Shown here in pieces: positions 7,351-16,853 of a stretch of DNA of 58,303 bases. Location: assembly GCF_902829255.1 (NCBI RefSeq), contig NZ_CADEPK010000032.1, forward strand, positions 1 to 58,303, read 5' to 3'. Position numbers and translations under genes: made by a program. This DNA comes from Metabacillus niabensis (GTDB taxonomy: Bacteria > Bacillota > Bacilli > Bacillales > Bacillaceae). The notes beneath the pieces are model-generated. The model did no database searches and was not told where the DNA came from. It worked only from the letters and a program-made list of their open reading frames with translations. Within the stretch, counting starts at the first letter, position 1, and every line of letters starts with the position of its first letter.

Positions 7351-10245
7351 ATGACTCAATTAATAGTAGACTCGTTAACATGTGAGTATCGAAAAAATCC
7401 ATTGGGTATTGATGTGAAGAAACCGCGGATAAGCTGGAAGGTGAAATCTAATTTACGCGGAACGATGCAAAAGGCTTATCAAATACAAGTAGCTAGTAAT
7501 GAAAGCTTTACAGATATATTGTGGGATACAAAAATTGTCGCGTCTGATGATTCGATTCACATTGAATATGAAGGTCCTGATGTAAAACCAAGAACAAGGT
7601 ATTATTACCGAGTGAAAATATGGGATAACTATGACAGGGAATCCCCATGGAGTAAGGTAGCTTGGTGGGAGTCAGGGCTTATTTACACATCTGAATGGAA
7701 GGCAAACTGGATCACACCTTCACCTGAAGAAATTGACCCTCATTCAGAACCAGCATTTTTGCTTAGAAAGAAATTTGCTTTGAGGAAAGGGATTGTTTCA
7801 GCCCGCCTGTATGGAACTGGAGTAGGTTTGTACGAATCATTCCTCAATGGTGCTCGTGTTGGTGATGATTTATTTAACCCGGGCTGGACGAGTTATCATA
7901 AGCGATTGCAATATCAAACTTATGATGTTACAGAACAATTGGTAGAAGGGCAAAATGCATTAGGGATTGTGCTGGCAGATGGTTGGTATAAAGGAACGCT
8001 TAGCTTCGAAAATAAGCGTCATGTGTATGGAGATAAAAGATCAGCTATCTTTCAGCTTTATGTTAAATATCAAGATGGTACAGAAGAGCTAATTACAACT
8101 GATCCTACTTGGAAAGCTTCTACTGGTCCGATATTATATTCGGAGATATACAATGGTGAAATATATGATGCGCGATTAGAGATAGAAGATTGGTGTCTTC
8201 CGAGCCTTGAAGAACAGAATTGGAAACATACAGTGAAGGTGAATTTACCAGTAGAAAATTTGGTTGCACAGGAAAATTGGCCAACCCGTGTGACTGAAGT
8301 GATAAAGCCGGTTGATACATTTGTCACTCCAAATGGTGAAACGGTCATTGATATGGGACAAAACATGGTTGGCCGGATAAGATTTAAAGTGAATGCGCCA
8401 AAAGGAACAAGAATTTGTTTAAAACATGGAGAAGTGCTTGATAAAGAAGGAAATATTTACTTCGGAAACTTAGGAAAAGCCGAGCAGAAGGTAGAGTATA
8501 TTACAAAGGGAGTAGCTGGAGAGGAATATGCTCCTCATTTTACTTATCACGGCTTTCGTTATGTAAGAGTTGAAGGATATCCAGGACAAGAAAATGGTTT
8601 GCCATTAGACAATTTTGTTGGGGAAGTCATCCACTCAGATATGGAGCCAACAGGGGAGTTTGAATGTTCTCAACCATTGATTAATCAATTACAGAAAAAT
8701 ATTGTCTGGGGGCAACGGGGAAATTTTCTTGATTTGCCAACAGACTGCCCTCAGCGTAATGAAAGATTAGGCTGGACAGGCGATGCTCAAGTTTTTATTG
8801 AGACAGCAGTTTTTAATTATCATTGTGGTCCATTTTTTACAAAGTGGCTTCGTGATTTGAAGGCTGATCAGCTAGAAGATGGAAATGTTCCAATTGTTAT
8901 TCCAGCTGTTGTTGCTGGAGTGGGCTCAGCTGCATGGGGAGATGCTGCAACGATCGTCCCATGGACATTATACCAAACCTATGGGGATAAGCGTTTGCTT
9001 TCTGAACAATACGAGAGCATGAAGGCATGGGTAGAATTTATTCGTAGACAAGGCAAAAGTGAATATCTTTGGAATAGCGGATTTCATTTTGGTGATTGGT
9101 TAGCCCTTGATGCAAAGGAAAACAGCTTTGTTGGAGCTACACCAAAAGATTTTATTGCGACCGTTTTTTATGCTTACTCAACAAGAATTGTAAGGGATAC
9201 TGCAAAGATTCTTGGGAATTTTGCTGATGTGCAAGAATATAGTCTCTTATTGGATAAGATTATTGAGCATTTTAATCAAGAATTTGTTACACCTTCAGGA
9301 AGATTGGTGTCGCCAACGCAAACTGCACATGTCATTGCACTTATGTTTGATGTTGTGAAGGGAGAAGCAAAGGATAGAACAGCTTTTGAATTAAATGAGC
9401 TAATCATTCAAAATGATTATCACCTTACAACAGGCTTTGTCGGAACTCCTTATTTATGCTTGGCTTTATCAAAGGGTGGCTATCATGAAACAGCGGTAAA
9501 ATTACTAATGCAGGAAAGCTATCCGTCATGGCTTTACGCGATTAAAAAAGGTGCTACTACAATATGGGAGCATTGGGACAGTATCAAAGAGGATGGTTCA
9601 TTTTGGAGTGACCAGATGAACTCATTTAATCATTATGCATACGGGTCCATCGGGAATTGGTTGTACAAAAACGTGGCAGGGATTGATATGGATAATGCTG
9701 CTCCTGCATATAAACGAATCCGAATTGAACCGAAATTTGCTGGAATTGAATTGACCTTTGCAAAAGCAAGCTATGATACGATGTATGGAAAAATCTTATC
9801 CTCATGGACACTTACTGATGCAGAGGTAAAAATAGATCTTGAAATTCCGCCTAATACGACAGCAGAGGTCATTCTCCCTTATGCAACAATATCAGATGTT
9901 TTTGAAAGTGAGAACTTACTAATAAATGCTACAGACATCAGTTCTTATTTTGAGAAAGAAGATGGTGTTCATTTAACAATTGGGTCTGGAGTATATTGTT
10001 TTAAATACCGTAACAAGCATGGGTTGAAGCAAACTTTTTCAGAAGAAACAAGAGTTATTGATCTTCTCAATCAAAAGGAAACGCATGAGGTAATTGAGAG
10101 GTATGCACCAGGAATATCAAAACCACCAGCAATTTTTGCATTAAAAACCGAGAAATTAAGAGATTTACCAAAACATCCTGAGTCTAACCTTACAAATGGA
10201 ATGGTAAAAGAGCTCATTGAGGATTTAAATAAAATAAACTGGTAA
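7351..10245 (+). CDS. GH78 alpha-L-rhamnosidase (second copy)
   Basis: A second, longer GH78 enzyme of 964 residues with the same domain order as the gene at 67. The catalytic signature TDCPQRNERLGWTGDAQ starts near residue 463 and the general-base Glu is E740 in TTIWEHWDS. The DMGQNMVGR motif is also present. No secretion signal. ATG 7351 is preceded by GAGGGGAAGC; the upstream in-frame GTG (7312) would add 13 residues without a good ribosome binding site. It begins 92 bp after the GH1 stop with no terminator between, so the two are probably co-transcribed. The copies are clearly divergent (different active-site-flanking residues, for example RNER versus RDER, WEHW versus WERW), suggesting different linkages or aglycones. 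Confidence 0.93.
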   Translation: MTQLIVDSLTCEYRKNPLGIDVKKPRISWKVKSNLRGTMQKAYQIQVASNESFTDILWDTKIVASDDSIHIEYEGPDVKPRTRYYYRVKIWDNYDRESPWSKVAWWESGLIYTSEWKANWITPSPEEIDPHSEPAFLLRKKFALRKGIVSARLYGTGVGLYESFLNGARVGDDLFNPGWTSYHKRLQYQTYDVTEQLVEGQNALGIVLADGWYKGTLSFENKRHVYGDKRSAIFQLYVKYQDGTEELITTDPTWKASTGPILYSEIYNGEIYDARLEIEDWCLPSLEEQNWKHTVKVNLPVENLVAQENWPTRVTEVIKPVDTFVTPNGETVIDMGQNMVGRIRFKVNAPKGTRICLKHGEVLDKEGNIYFGNLGKAEQKVEYITKGVAGEEYAPHFTYHGFRYVRVEGYPGQENGLPLDNFVGEVIHSDMEPTGEFECSQPLINQLQKNIVWGQRGNFLDLPTDCPQRNERLGWTGDAQVFIETAVFNYHCGPFFTKWLRDLKADQLEDGNVPIVIPAVVAGVGSAAWGDAATIVPWTLYQTYGDKRLLSEQYESMKAWVEFIRRQGKSEYLWNSGFHFGDWLALDAKENSFVGATPKDFIATVFYAYSTRIVRDTAKILGNFADVQEYSLLLDKIIEHFNQEFVTPSGRLVSPTQTAHVIALMFDVVKGEAKDRTAFELNELIIQNDYHLTTGFVGTPYLCLALSKGGYHETAVKLLMQESYPSWLYAIKKGATTIWEHWDSIKEDGSFWSDQMNSFNHYAYGSIGNWLYKNVAGIDMDNAAPAYKRIRIEPKFAGIELTFAKASYDTMYGKILSSWTLTDAEVKIDLEIPPNTTAEVILPYATISDVFESENLLINATDISSYFEKEDGVHLTIGSGVYCFKYRNKHGLKQTFSEETRVIDLLNQKETHEVIERYAPGISKPPAIFALKTEKLRDLPKHPESNLTNGMVKELIEDLNKINW

Positions 10246-10263
10246 TTTCGTTATCAAAATATA

Positions 10264-10390
10264 GCGAGAGGGTGACTCAAATGGGTCTGCCTCCTCTAAT
10301 AAACACATTATATATTGAACTAACCTCATTACTAGTCTATATATTGTGTTTTAGGGGTCTGAACCTTTGGTTTGAGACACCCTCTTCTCT
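10264..10390. repeat. Inverted-repeat element between convergent genes (copy 1)
   Basis: GAGGGTGACTCAAA (10268-10281) pairs at 13 of 14 positions with 10371-10384. An inner arm pair (AAACACA with TGTGTTT) sits within. The left half, with a GGGTCTG then CCTCCT core, is repeated at 13101-13127. It lies between convergent genes and probably terminates both; the T-rich tail is weak on the plus strand. Confidence 0.5.
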
Positions 10391-10400
10391 TTGCTACTTT

Positions 10401-11753
10401 TTATTTCCAGTTTCGTTTTAGCTTAAATAATTCTTGAATATAGCCATAGACAGAAACAGGTGACATAATCATTTGATAAAAAAGGATAAATAAGATGAAA
10501 CCAACGAAATTTTTACGAATTCTAAGCTGTAAACGATTAAATACATAATTTCTCTGATAGAAATAGAGAATACTATAGCTAATAAGTGTCAAAGGGAGGA
10601 CAAGCAATGTCATGGGACCAACGATTATGAAGTTTCCACAAAAAGCCAATATTAAACCAGGAATCCAACATAATGTGTAGGTTATGTCTAGATACGGCAT
10701 AATGAAATTGATACCTGTTAAATATTTGACATATAGTTGCGGTTGCTGCCAAGGTTTAATTTCCTTCAAGCCTTCAACCATACCTCTTGCCCAGCGTGCT
10801 CGCTGTCGGACAAAATGTTTAAATGAGTTTGGTACCTCTGTAAAAGAAACAGCTAATGGTTCGAAATAAACCTTCCAATGCTTTTGAAGCAGGCGCCAGG
10901 TTAAGACAATATCCTCTCCTATTGCATCTGGCCATCCCCCGATTTCCTTTAAACATTTTGTTTTATATAAACTATATGCCCCTTGAGCTACTAAAGTACC
11001 TTGGTACAAGCCTTGAAGTCTTTTAATAGAAGCGATTCCTAAAAAATAATCCCATTCTTGAATTTTAGTCAATAAGTTATCTCGACTATTCTTCGTTAAT
11101 ACAGAACCAGCAACAGCACAAACTTCTTCAGAACTAGAGTTCATTCGAGCTACAAGAAAGCGTATTGAAGATGGGTGTAATAATGTATCAGCATCGATTG
11201 TAATAACATAAGATGTTTCTACAAAATTTAATCCATAATTTAAAGCGTGAAATTTCCCCGGCTTATCTTCTTGCAATAATTCAATTTCTAATTTTAAATC
11301 CTTCTTAGCTTTTAAAACTTCGTTAACTGTTTGATCAGATGAACGATTATTAATTACGATTGTTTTAATATTTCCTGTATAATCTTGGTTGTCTATATAT
11401 CGAAGTGTTTGAAATATTTTATCCTCTTCATTATGAGCAGCAATTAGTATTGTAATTGTATCAGTAGGTTTTTCGTTTTTAAAGTGAGGTTGACGATCTA
11501 GGATTAAACTCATTATTAAAAAGGCATTCATATATCCGGGGAGATACGATATTCCTGCGATGATAAGGATTGCGACCTGAAAAGAAACGGCTTCTGTTAG
11601 ATCTTTCAACCATGGTAATGCAAGATAAATTGAGAGGCATATCCATATTAGAGAGAAAAGATGACTTAGCCAAAACTTCATTTTTATTGGTATGTAGTAA
11701 TTACTTCTTTTCGTTTTTTTCTGCGAATTCACTTGTTTAAAACTAGATTTCAT
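10401..11753 (-). CDS. Membrane GT2 glycosyltransferase (PgaC/IcaA-like)
   Basis: A processive beta-glycosyltransferase-type protein of about 450 residues. Two N-terminal membrane segments (about 27-47 and 55-82) precede the cytoplasmic GT-A domain, which begins at TITILIAAHNEED. D187-A188-D189 binds the nucleotide sugar and metal, G279-E280-D281 carries the acceptor-side base and Q317-RARW is the QxxRW motif of processive GT2 synthases. Three or four more membrane segments follow. The start is ATG 11753, with GAAAGG about 11 bases upstream; an ATG at 11789 would add 12 residues. It is a lone gene, so the polymer made (poly-GlcNAc-like or other) cannot be told from context. Confidence 0.82.
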   Translation of the reverse strand: MKSSFKQVNSQKKTKRSNYYIPIKMKFWLSHLFSLIWICLSIYLALPWLKDLTEAVSFQVAILIIAGISYLPGYMNAFLIMSLILDRQPHFKNEKPTDTITILIAAHNEEDKIFQTLRYIDNQDYTGNIKTIVINNRSSDQTVNEVLKAKKDLKLEIELLQEDKPGKFHALNYGLNFVETSYVITIDADTLLHPSSIRFLVARMNSSSEEVCAVAGSVLTKNSRDNLLTKIQEWDYFLGIASIKRLQGLYQGTLVAQGAYSLYKTKCLKEIGGWPDAIGEDIVLTWRLLQKHWKVYFEPLAVSFTEVPNSFKHFVRQRARWARGMVEGLKEIKPWQQPQLYVKYLTGINFIMPYLDITYTLCWIPGLILAFCGNFIIVGPMTLLVLPLTLISYSILYFYQRNYVFNRLQLRIRKNFVGFILFILFYQMIMSPVSVYGYIQELFKLKRNWK

Positions 11754-11852
11754 AGTATGTTTACCTTTCAAAGTGAGACATTGTAACATACAAAAGACAT
11801 CATTTATTTAGACTCTTTTCTAAAATATTGTTATTTTTATGCGAGATTTTGT

Positions 11853-11976
11853 AAAGGTTGATTGGAGCATAATTCAGTGACTCCTGCTTTGCTACGTGCC
11901 TAAGAAGGTGCTAACACCGAGGAGCTTTACAGGTCACCTGTGGTAAGCTCACCGTACCGCACGATGTAATCACTAA
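11853..11976 (+). repeat. Degenerate Bacillus-type intergenic repeat
   Basis: Starts with AAAGGTTGATTGGAGC (11853-11868), identical for 16 bp to 55089-55104. It continues with GACTCCTG, then an ACCGAGGAGC block and a pyrimidine/purine mosaic. The pattern resembles a repeat I recall from many Bacillus genomes (GGTTGATTGGAGC, then GACTCCTGCGGG, then GCCGAGGAGG). It fills most of the 494-bp gap 11754-12247; the rest is AT-rich with no feature I can support. Confidence 0.5.
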
Positions 11977-12247
11977 AACGACTATATGACGCGAAGCTTA
12001 TATATTATTATGAGTTGATAATAAAAGAAATATTACATGACGTTTGTCTTTAAATGAAGGGAATTGGGGATTGTTGGTTGAACGGATTTCCAATACCTTT
12101 ATTATTCTAGCTATTTTATTTTCACGAACAAAATAAGTACAAAAGGACGATAAAAAGTTATAGTCAATCTACGAATTGTTTAGTTAGAATAATAATATAT
12201 TTTTTAGATAGAAACTATGCTTCAAAACATAAATAGGGGGAAGTCTT

Positions 12248-13093
12248 TTGAGAGATATCGAGACTATTAAGCATGAAATAGGTGAGTTTTCAAAGGCTAA
12301 GGAAATTCTTTCATATCGTGAAGTTGAAGAGCTTGCAAATATATTATTTGAAGATGAAGTCATTATGAACATTACAATTGGTGGTGTTGATGGAAATAAA
12401 GGGTTAGTAGTTGAAACTATTGAACGATTGTTATTTGTTTATTACAATGAGATATTTCAAGTAAAGGTTTTAGCCTTTTCTTTAGATGATTTAGAATATA
12501 TTCATTTGAAACAGCAAAATCTTCATGTTGCAATGGAGCTTTTTTTCTCTGAAACGAAAATTGAACTAACCGATTTACCACCTGATGATGCTAATGACAT
12601 AAAGGAAGAACTTACGAGTCAGATTGATTACAATCTATCTAACAAAAAGGGAAAATTTCAAAAAAAGCAGTATGGATTTCTTAAATTTATTGTTTTGGCT
12701 GGAATAGCTGTACTCGCAGGATATTTAGCAGGACCACATTTTAATGTAGTGACCGTGTACGATCAGGGGTTATCTGAGGCGCTAACACAACAAGAGGGAG
12801 AGAAGCAGTATCAATTAGCCTTTTCCGATTTTGAATTCGATGTAGGTGAATACGGCTCAACTGTAAGAGGAACGATAACAAATCAATCTGATAAAGTTTA
12901 CCGCTATATAAATATTGATATTCAATATTACAATCGAAAGGGAGCAATTGTCGAAAGCCAAATTGAAACAGCGCTTGATTTAAAGCCGGGAAAGTCGTGG
13001 CATTTTGAATCAATGCCTATTAGTGAATATGCTAAGGATTTTGAAATTGCTGGAGTATATGCTGAGGAAGCTAAAACTGAAGTGGACGGATAA
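12248..13093 (+). CDS. PH-like domain, transmembrane, FxLYD-domain protein
   Basis: I do not recognise a named gene. The 281-residue protein has an N-terminal part (about 1-115) that looks like a bacterial PH-type domain: beta-rich, with GLVVETIERLLFVYYNEIFQVKV. A single membrane helix is at about 146-166 (FLKFIVLAGIAVLAGYLAGP), and the extracellular domain at about 188-275 looks like FxLYD (FSDFEFDVGEYGSTVRGTITNQS, DIQYYNRKGAIVES). The start is TTG 12248, 7 bases after AGGGGGAAG. The layout, cytosolic sensor-like domain plus external adhesion-like domain, suggests envelope sensing or scaffolding. It is transcribed alone towards a convergent oxidoreductase. Confidence 0.7.
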   Translation: MRDIETIKHEIGEFSKAKEILSYREVEELANILFEDEVIMNITIGGVDGNKGLVVETIERLLFVYYNEIFQVKVLAFSLDDLEYIHLKQQNLHVAMELFFSETKIELTDLPPDDANDIKEELTSQIDYNLSNKKGKFQKKQYGFLKFIVLAGIAVLAGYLAGPHFNVVTVYDQGLSEALTQQEGEKQYQLAFSDFEFDVGEYGSTVRGTITNQSDKVYRYINIDIQYYNRKGAIVESQIETALDLKPGKSWHFESMPISEYAKDFEIAGVYAEEAKTEVDG

Positions 13094-13097
13094 ATAA

Positions 13098-13145
13098 AAA
13101 GGGTGACTCAAAAGGGTCTGACCTCCTGGTTTTGAGACACCCTCC
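13098..13145. terminator. Convergent terminator hairpin (repeat copy 2)
   Basis: GGGTGACTCAAAA (13101-13113) pairs with 13130-13142 (12 of 13). On the minus strand the stem runs into TTTTTATTTA, making a good terminator for the oxidoreductase. It is a short form of the element at 10264-10390. Confidence 0.7.
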
Positions 13146-13159
13146 TTACGTTATAAATA

Positions 13160-14146
13160 TCATTCAAATGGATACTTTAATCCCCATTGACCACGGACAG
13201 TATCAAGTATTTTCATAATTCCTATAGATTCCTCTAAAGGAATCGTTGTGCTTTCAATTAGACCATTAAGCAAGCATCGACCTACTTCTTCAGCCTCAAA
13301 CGTATAACCGTGTGATTTTCGGTCATCTGTATAGTGAATGGCTTCCTCATTGTTTACATGTAGAGTCGCTGTTTTTGCATTTAAGAAGGAAGGAATATGA
13401 ATATATCCATTTGTACCAAAAATATAAGCTTCATTTGTTAAGCCAAGGCGAACCGCTCCATTTAAGCTTGCAGTTTTCCCTGATGGATAAGAGAGAATGA
13501 TAGAGAATTGTTCATCAACACCAGTTTCACCAATATAAGCTGTACTCAAGATTTTCTCCGGATTCGAGCCAAAAACCATTGAAGCAAAGGAAACAGGATA
13601 TATTCCTGCATCTAGTAATGCCCCACCACCGAGGTCAGGATTTAATAGCCGATGCTTTGGGTCCCAATTCATTCTAAAACCAAAATCTGCCTTTACAAGT
13701 CCTACTTCACCGATTTTACCGGCTTGTAGCCATTCATTAACTTTACGAATAGGTGGGAGAAAGCGAGTCCACATTCCTTCCATAAGAAATAGCTTATTTG
13801 CCCTTGCATAGTGTACTAATTCTTCAAGCTCAGCTGCATTCATTGTGAATGGCTTTTCACAAAGAACAGCCTTTCCTGCGTGTAAGCACGTGAGAACATT
13901 TTCCTTATGAAATGGATGTGGTGTCGCAACATAAATCGCATCAACCTCTGGATCTTGTGCAAGCTCCTCATAGCTACCATAGAAATGAGAAATCTTATGT
14001 GTTTCAGCAAAAGTAGAAGCGCTTTCTTTTGTGCGTGAGCCAACCGCATAAGCTATGCCATTGCTAGCATGAGCTAAATCCTCAGTAAATTGTTTTGCTA
14101 TCCAGCCAGTGCCTAGAATTCCCCATTTTATTTGATTCTTTTCCAT
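13160..14146 (-). CDS. Gfo/Idh/MocA-family NAD(P)-dependent oxidoreductase
   Basis: A dehydrogenase of about 328 residues. The N-terminal Rossmann fold begins with WGILGTGWIAKQF, followed by YVATPHPFHKENVLTCLHAGKAVLCEKPFTMN, which carries the conserved EKP motif (the Lys is the usual catalytic residue). The C-terminal alpha/beta domain has the DLGGGALLDAGIYPVSFA motif typical of the trans-dihydrodiol dehydrogenase/GFO branch. ATG 14146 lies 8 bases after AAGGAG; the GTG at 14155 abuts that site and is unlikely. The substrate is probably a sugar or inositol derivative; context gives no partner. A terminator at 13098 closes the gene. Confidence 0.88.
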   Translation of the reverse strand: MEKNQIKWGILGTGWIAKQFTEDLAHASNGIAYAVGSRTKESASTFAETHKISHFYGSYEELAQDPEVDAIYVATPHPFHKENVLTCLHAGKAVLCEKPFTMNAAELEELVHYARANKLFLMEGMWTRFLPPIRKVNEWLQAGKIGEVGLVKADFGFRMNWDPKHRLLNPDLGGGALLDAGIYPVSFASMVFGSNPEKILSTAYIGETGVDEQFSIILSYPSGKTASLNGAVRLGLTNEAYIFGTNGYIHIPSFLNAKTATLHVNNEEAIHYTDDRKSHGYTFEAEEVGRCLLNGLIESTTIPLEESIGIMKILDTVRGQWGLKYPFE

Positions 14147-14389
14147 TTTCTCCACTCCTTCTATTTTGTTGATTCTATCTACACACTACCATAGATTGAA
14201 TACTACGTGTAAAGGAATTACATTTCAAGTTATATTTACTAAGTAAATAGATGGATATGGGCTTAAATTTAAATCATTGTGAAATGCTTTTGTTCAACTA
14301 ATTTGTTTTCATAGTCTTATTGATAGTATAAAACATAATGCTGTTATCCATAATGGTTAACGATTGATACAAGAGAGGCTGTGTCAGAT

Positions 14390-15082
14390 ATGAACCATTA
14401 TGCATCAGTTACGATAGAGTTAATATCAGGATTAGTCATATTATTTATTATCACGAAAATATTAGGGAAAACACAATTCTCGCAAATTACACCATTTGAT
14501 TTTATTTCAGCTCTCGTTTTAGGGGAGTTAGTTGGCAACGCTATTTATGACCATAATACGAAGCTCCGTGAAATTGTTTTTGCTGCAATTATATGGGGAT
14601 TACTCATATACCTAATTGAATTTATTACACAAAAATTCACAAAAGCAAGAAGACTCTTAGAAGGGGAAACGAGTATTGTCATTAATAAAGGAAAAATAAA
14701 TTATCATGTCCTTAAGAAAAGCAGGATGGACATAAATCAATTGCAAAGCCTATTAAGACAGCAAGGCTATTTTTCAATTAAGGAAGTGGAATATGCAATT
14801 TTGGAAACAAATGGGCTTGTAAGTGTCCTGCCGAAAGCGGAATTTGACACTCCTAAAGTAGGTGATTTCGGGCTCCCATTAAAGCCAGTCCATATAACAG
14901 TTACGTTAATCCTTGATGGAGAAATAGTGTACAATAATTTGAAGAAATATGGTCTTAAAGAAAAGTGGCTCATGGATGAACTAGCTAAGCAAGGAATTTC
15001 TGATTATAAAAACGTTCTATATGCGGAATGGAAAGAAAATGAGGATGTATACGCGATTGAATATGACCATAAAACGAGTTGA
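14390..15082 (+). CDS. DUF421 (YetF/YdfR-like) membrane protein
   Basis: A protein of about 230 residues with three N-terminal membrane helices (about 10-30, 37-55 and 60-82) and a cytoplasmic alpha/beta DUF421 domain. Family features visible are the conserved ITPFDFISALVLGELVGNAIYD in the membrane part and RRLLEGETSIVINKGKINYHVLKKSRMDINQLQSLLR at the domain start. Its function is not firmly known; some relatives are spore membrane proteins. ATG 14390 (GAGAGG 11 bases upstream) or GTG 14381 may be the start. It stands alone, closed by a terminator at 15091, just before the germination operon. Confidence 0.82.
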   Translation: MNHYASVTIELISGLVILFIITKILGKTQFSQITPFDFISALVLGELVGNAIYDHNTKLREIVFAAIIWGLLIYLIEFITQKFTKARRLLEGETSIVINKGKINYHVLKKSRMDINQLQSLLRQQGYFSIKEVEYAILETNGLVSVLPKAEFDTPKVGDFGLPLKPVHITVTLILDGEIVYNNLKKYGLKEKWLMDELAKQGISDYKNVLYAEWKENEDVYAIEYDHKTS

Positions 15083-15090
15083 ATATCATG

Positions 15091-15122
15091 ATCCTTACAC
15101 TTTAAAAGGTAAGGATTTTTTT
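15091..15122 (+). terminator. Terminator after the DUF421 gene
   Basis: ATCCTTAC (15091-15098) pairs with GTAAGGAT (15109-15116), followed by six T residues. Confidence 0.85.
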
Positions 15123-15260
15123 GTTTTCAACAAATACATAAGATGAGGATTTTAACTTCCTCTTTATTTATAGTCTAGTTGGAAAGGTATAATTTGGTTT
15201 GCGCTTGAAGAGAATAAAATGGTAAATACTGATTATTTCTATCATAGTTGGTGATTGTTC

Positions 15261-16841
15261 ATGAGAAAGAGGTACGAAAAATTATTAGCAATTGAAAACG
15301 AAAAAGGTCAAGAGGCAAAGAAAAATAGCCAAGAAGCAAATAGAAAAAGCGAGAATGATACTGGAACGGAAAAGAAAAATGAAAACTCGCTTTCAAATCA
15401 ATTAATAGATATAAGTACCTCGAATGATTTTAAACAACTCACTTTAGATTTCGATTCATGCTCGTTTTGTATAGGATACTATACAACATTAGTTGATAAG
15501 GAAATTATTCATCGTGATATTTTTCCGTATTTAAAGGCAAGTGATTCAATTTCTGCTTTGCCGTTAGTGCTACCAATCGAAAAGGTAATCGTGACAACAG
15601 ATTTATCAAAAATTAAGGAGAACCTTTTAAAAGGATTTATCTTAATTTACGAAAAAAACAAGGAAACTGAAGTATGTCTTGTAAAAGCAAGTGTAGAAAA
15701 TACAAGACAGGTTTCTCTTCCCGAGGTTGAGTTTAGTGTAGTTGGACCTAAAGAGGCATTTGTTGAATCATTGGATACGAATATTAATCTTGTTCGAAAG
15801 AGATTGCCGATTCCTGAATTGGTGGCAAAGGACATTATCGTTGGGAAATTATCGAAAACGAAGGTTTCTGTACTTTTCATTGATGGAATTGCTAATCAGG
15901 AGAATGTTAATACCGTGATCCAACGTTTATCAACGTTAGATTTTGACCAAATCAATGATAGCTCAATTATTACACAATTAATTCAAGATAATCAAAATTC
16001 ACCATTTCCCCAACTTATTGATACGGAAAGACCAGATCGTATTGCTGCTGCATTAGGGGAGGGGAAGGTTGCGATTTTAGTTGATGGTGCACCACATGGA
16101 TTAATTGGACCTACTACTCTTTTTGAATTTTTTTCAGCCTTTGAGGATTACTTTTTAAATTGGACGGTTGCTTCATTTTTCCGTTTGGTCCGCTTTTTTG
16201 CTGTATTATTTTCAATTTTAATTACACCTATTTATGTCGCTGTTATTACGTATCATTATGAATTAATTCCAAAGGATTTAGTTAATACACTTGTCATCTC
16301 ACGTAGTGGTATTCCTTTACCACCAATTTTAGAGGCGCTAATTTTAGAATTAGCAATTGAATTGCTCAGAGAGGCTGGAGCTAGACTACCAACAAAGGTA
16401 GGTCAAACGATCGGTATCGTGGGTGGTATCGTAATAGGAACTGCTTCCGTTGAGGCAGGCTTAACTAGTAATGTTTTATTAATTATCGTCGCGCTTGCAG
16501 CTTTAGCTTCTTTTACAACTCCGGTATATCAAATGGGTAATACGATTCGCTTAATTCGTTTTCCATTTTTATTTATGGCTCATATTATCGGTCTTTTAGG
16601 AGTTGCGATTAGCTTTTGTTGCTTGCTCATTCATTTATTAAAATTGACTTCATTAGGAAGACCGTTCCTAGAACCATTTTATCCGCCAAGAATGAAAGAT
16701 TTAAAGGATTCTCTTATTCGTTTACCATTTTCCTTCCAGTCAAAGCGGCCAATCCAAGAACAAACTGAAAAAACAGATCGCTTTAGTGCAAAAAAGGCAA
16801 AAAAGAAGAAGGAGCAAGCAAAAAAGAAGCATGGATTTTAG
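15261..16841 (+). CDS. GerA-type spore germination protein, A subunit
   Basis: The A subunit of a germinant receptor in the spore inner membrane, about 526 residues. A charged hydrophilic N-terminus (lysine/asparagine-rich, about 1-50) leads into the GerA N-terminal domain, and the signature region ERPDRIAAALGEGKVAILVDGAPHGLIGPTTLFEFF is followed by about four to five membrane segments (roughly 290-470), including SRSGIPLPPILEALILELAIELLREAGARLP. The tail is Lys-rich. ATG 15261 is preferred over TTG 15255 because GGTGAT lies about 6 bases upstream. First gene of an A-B-C operon; B follows after 12 bp. Confidence 0.93.
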   Translation: MRKRYEKLLAIENEKGQEAKKNSQEANRKSENDTGTEKKNENSLSNQLIDISTSNDFKQLTLDFDSCSFCIGYYTTLVDKEIIHRDIFPYLKASDSISALPLVLPIEKVIVTTDLSKIKENLLKGFILIYEKNKETEVCLVKASVENTRQVSLPEVEFSVVGPKEAFVESLDTNINLVRKRLPIPELVAKDIIVGKLSKTKVSVLFIDGIANQENVNTVIQRLSTLDFDQINDSSIITQLIQDNQNSPFPQLIDTERPDRIAAALGEGKVAILVDGAPHGLIGPTTLFEFFSAFEDYFLNWTVASFFRLVRFFAVLFSILITPIYVAVITYHYELIPKDLVNTLVISRSGIPLPPILEALILELAIELLREAGARLPTKVGQTIGIVGGIVIGTASVEAGLTSNVLLIIVALAALASFTTPVYQMGNTIRLIRFPFLFMAHIIGLLGVAISFCCLLIHLLKLTSLGRPFLEPFYPPRMKDLKDSLIRLPFSFQSKRPIQEQTEKTDRFSAKKAKKKKEQAKKKHGF

Positions 16842-16853
16842 GAGGGGTTACGA

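Noticed and set aside
12074-12136. Twenty-codon hydrophobic ORF with TTG start (MVERISNTFIILAILFSRTK)
   Set aside because: Short, with a weak ribosome site and no context; easily chance in AT-rich DNA.
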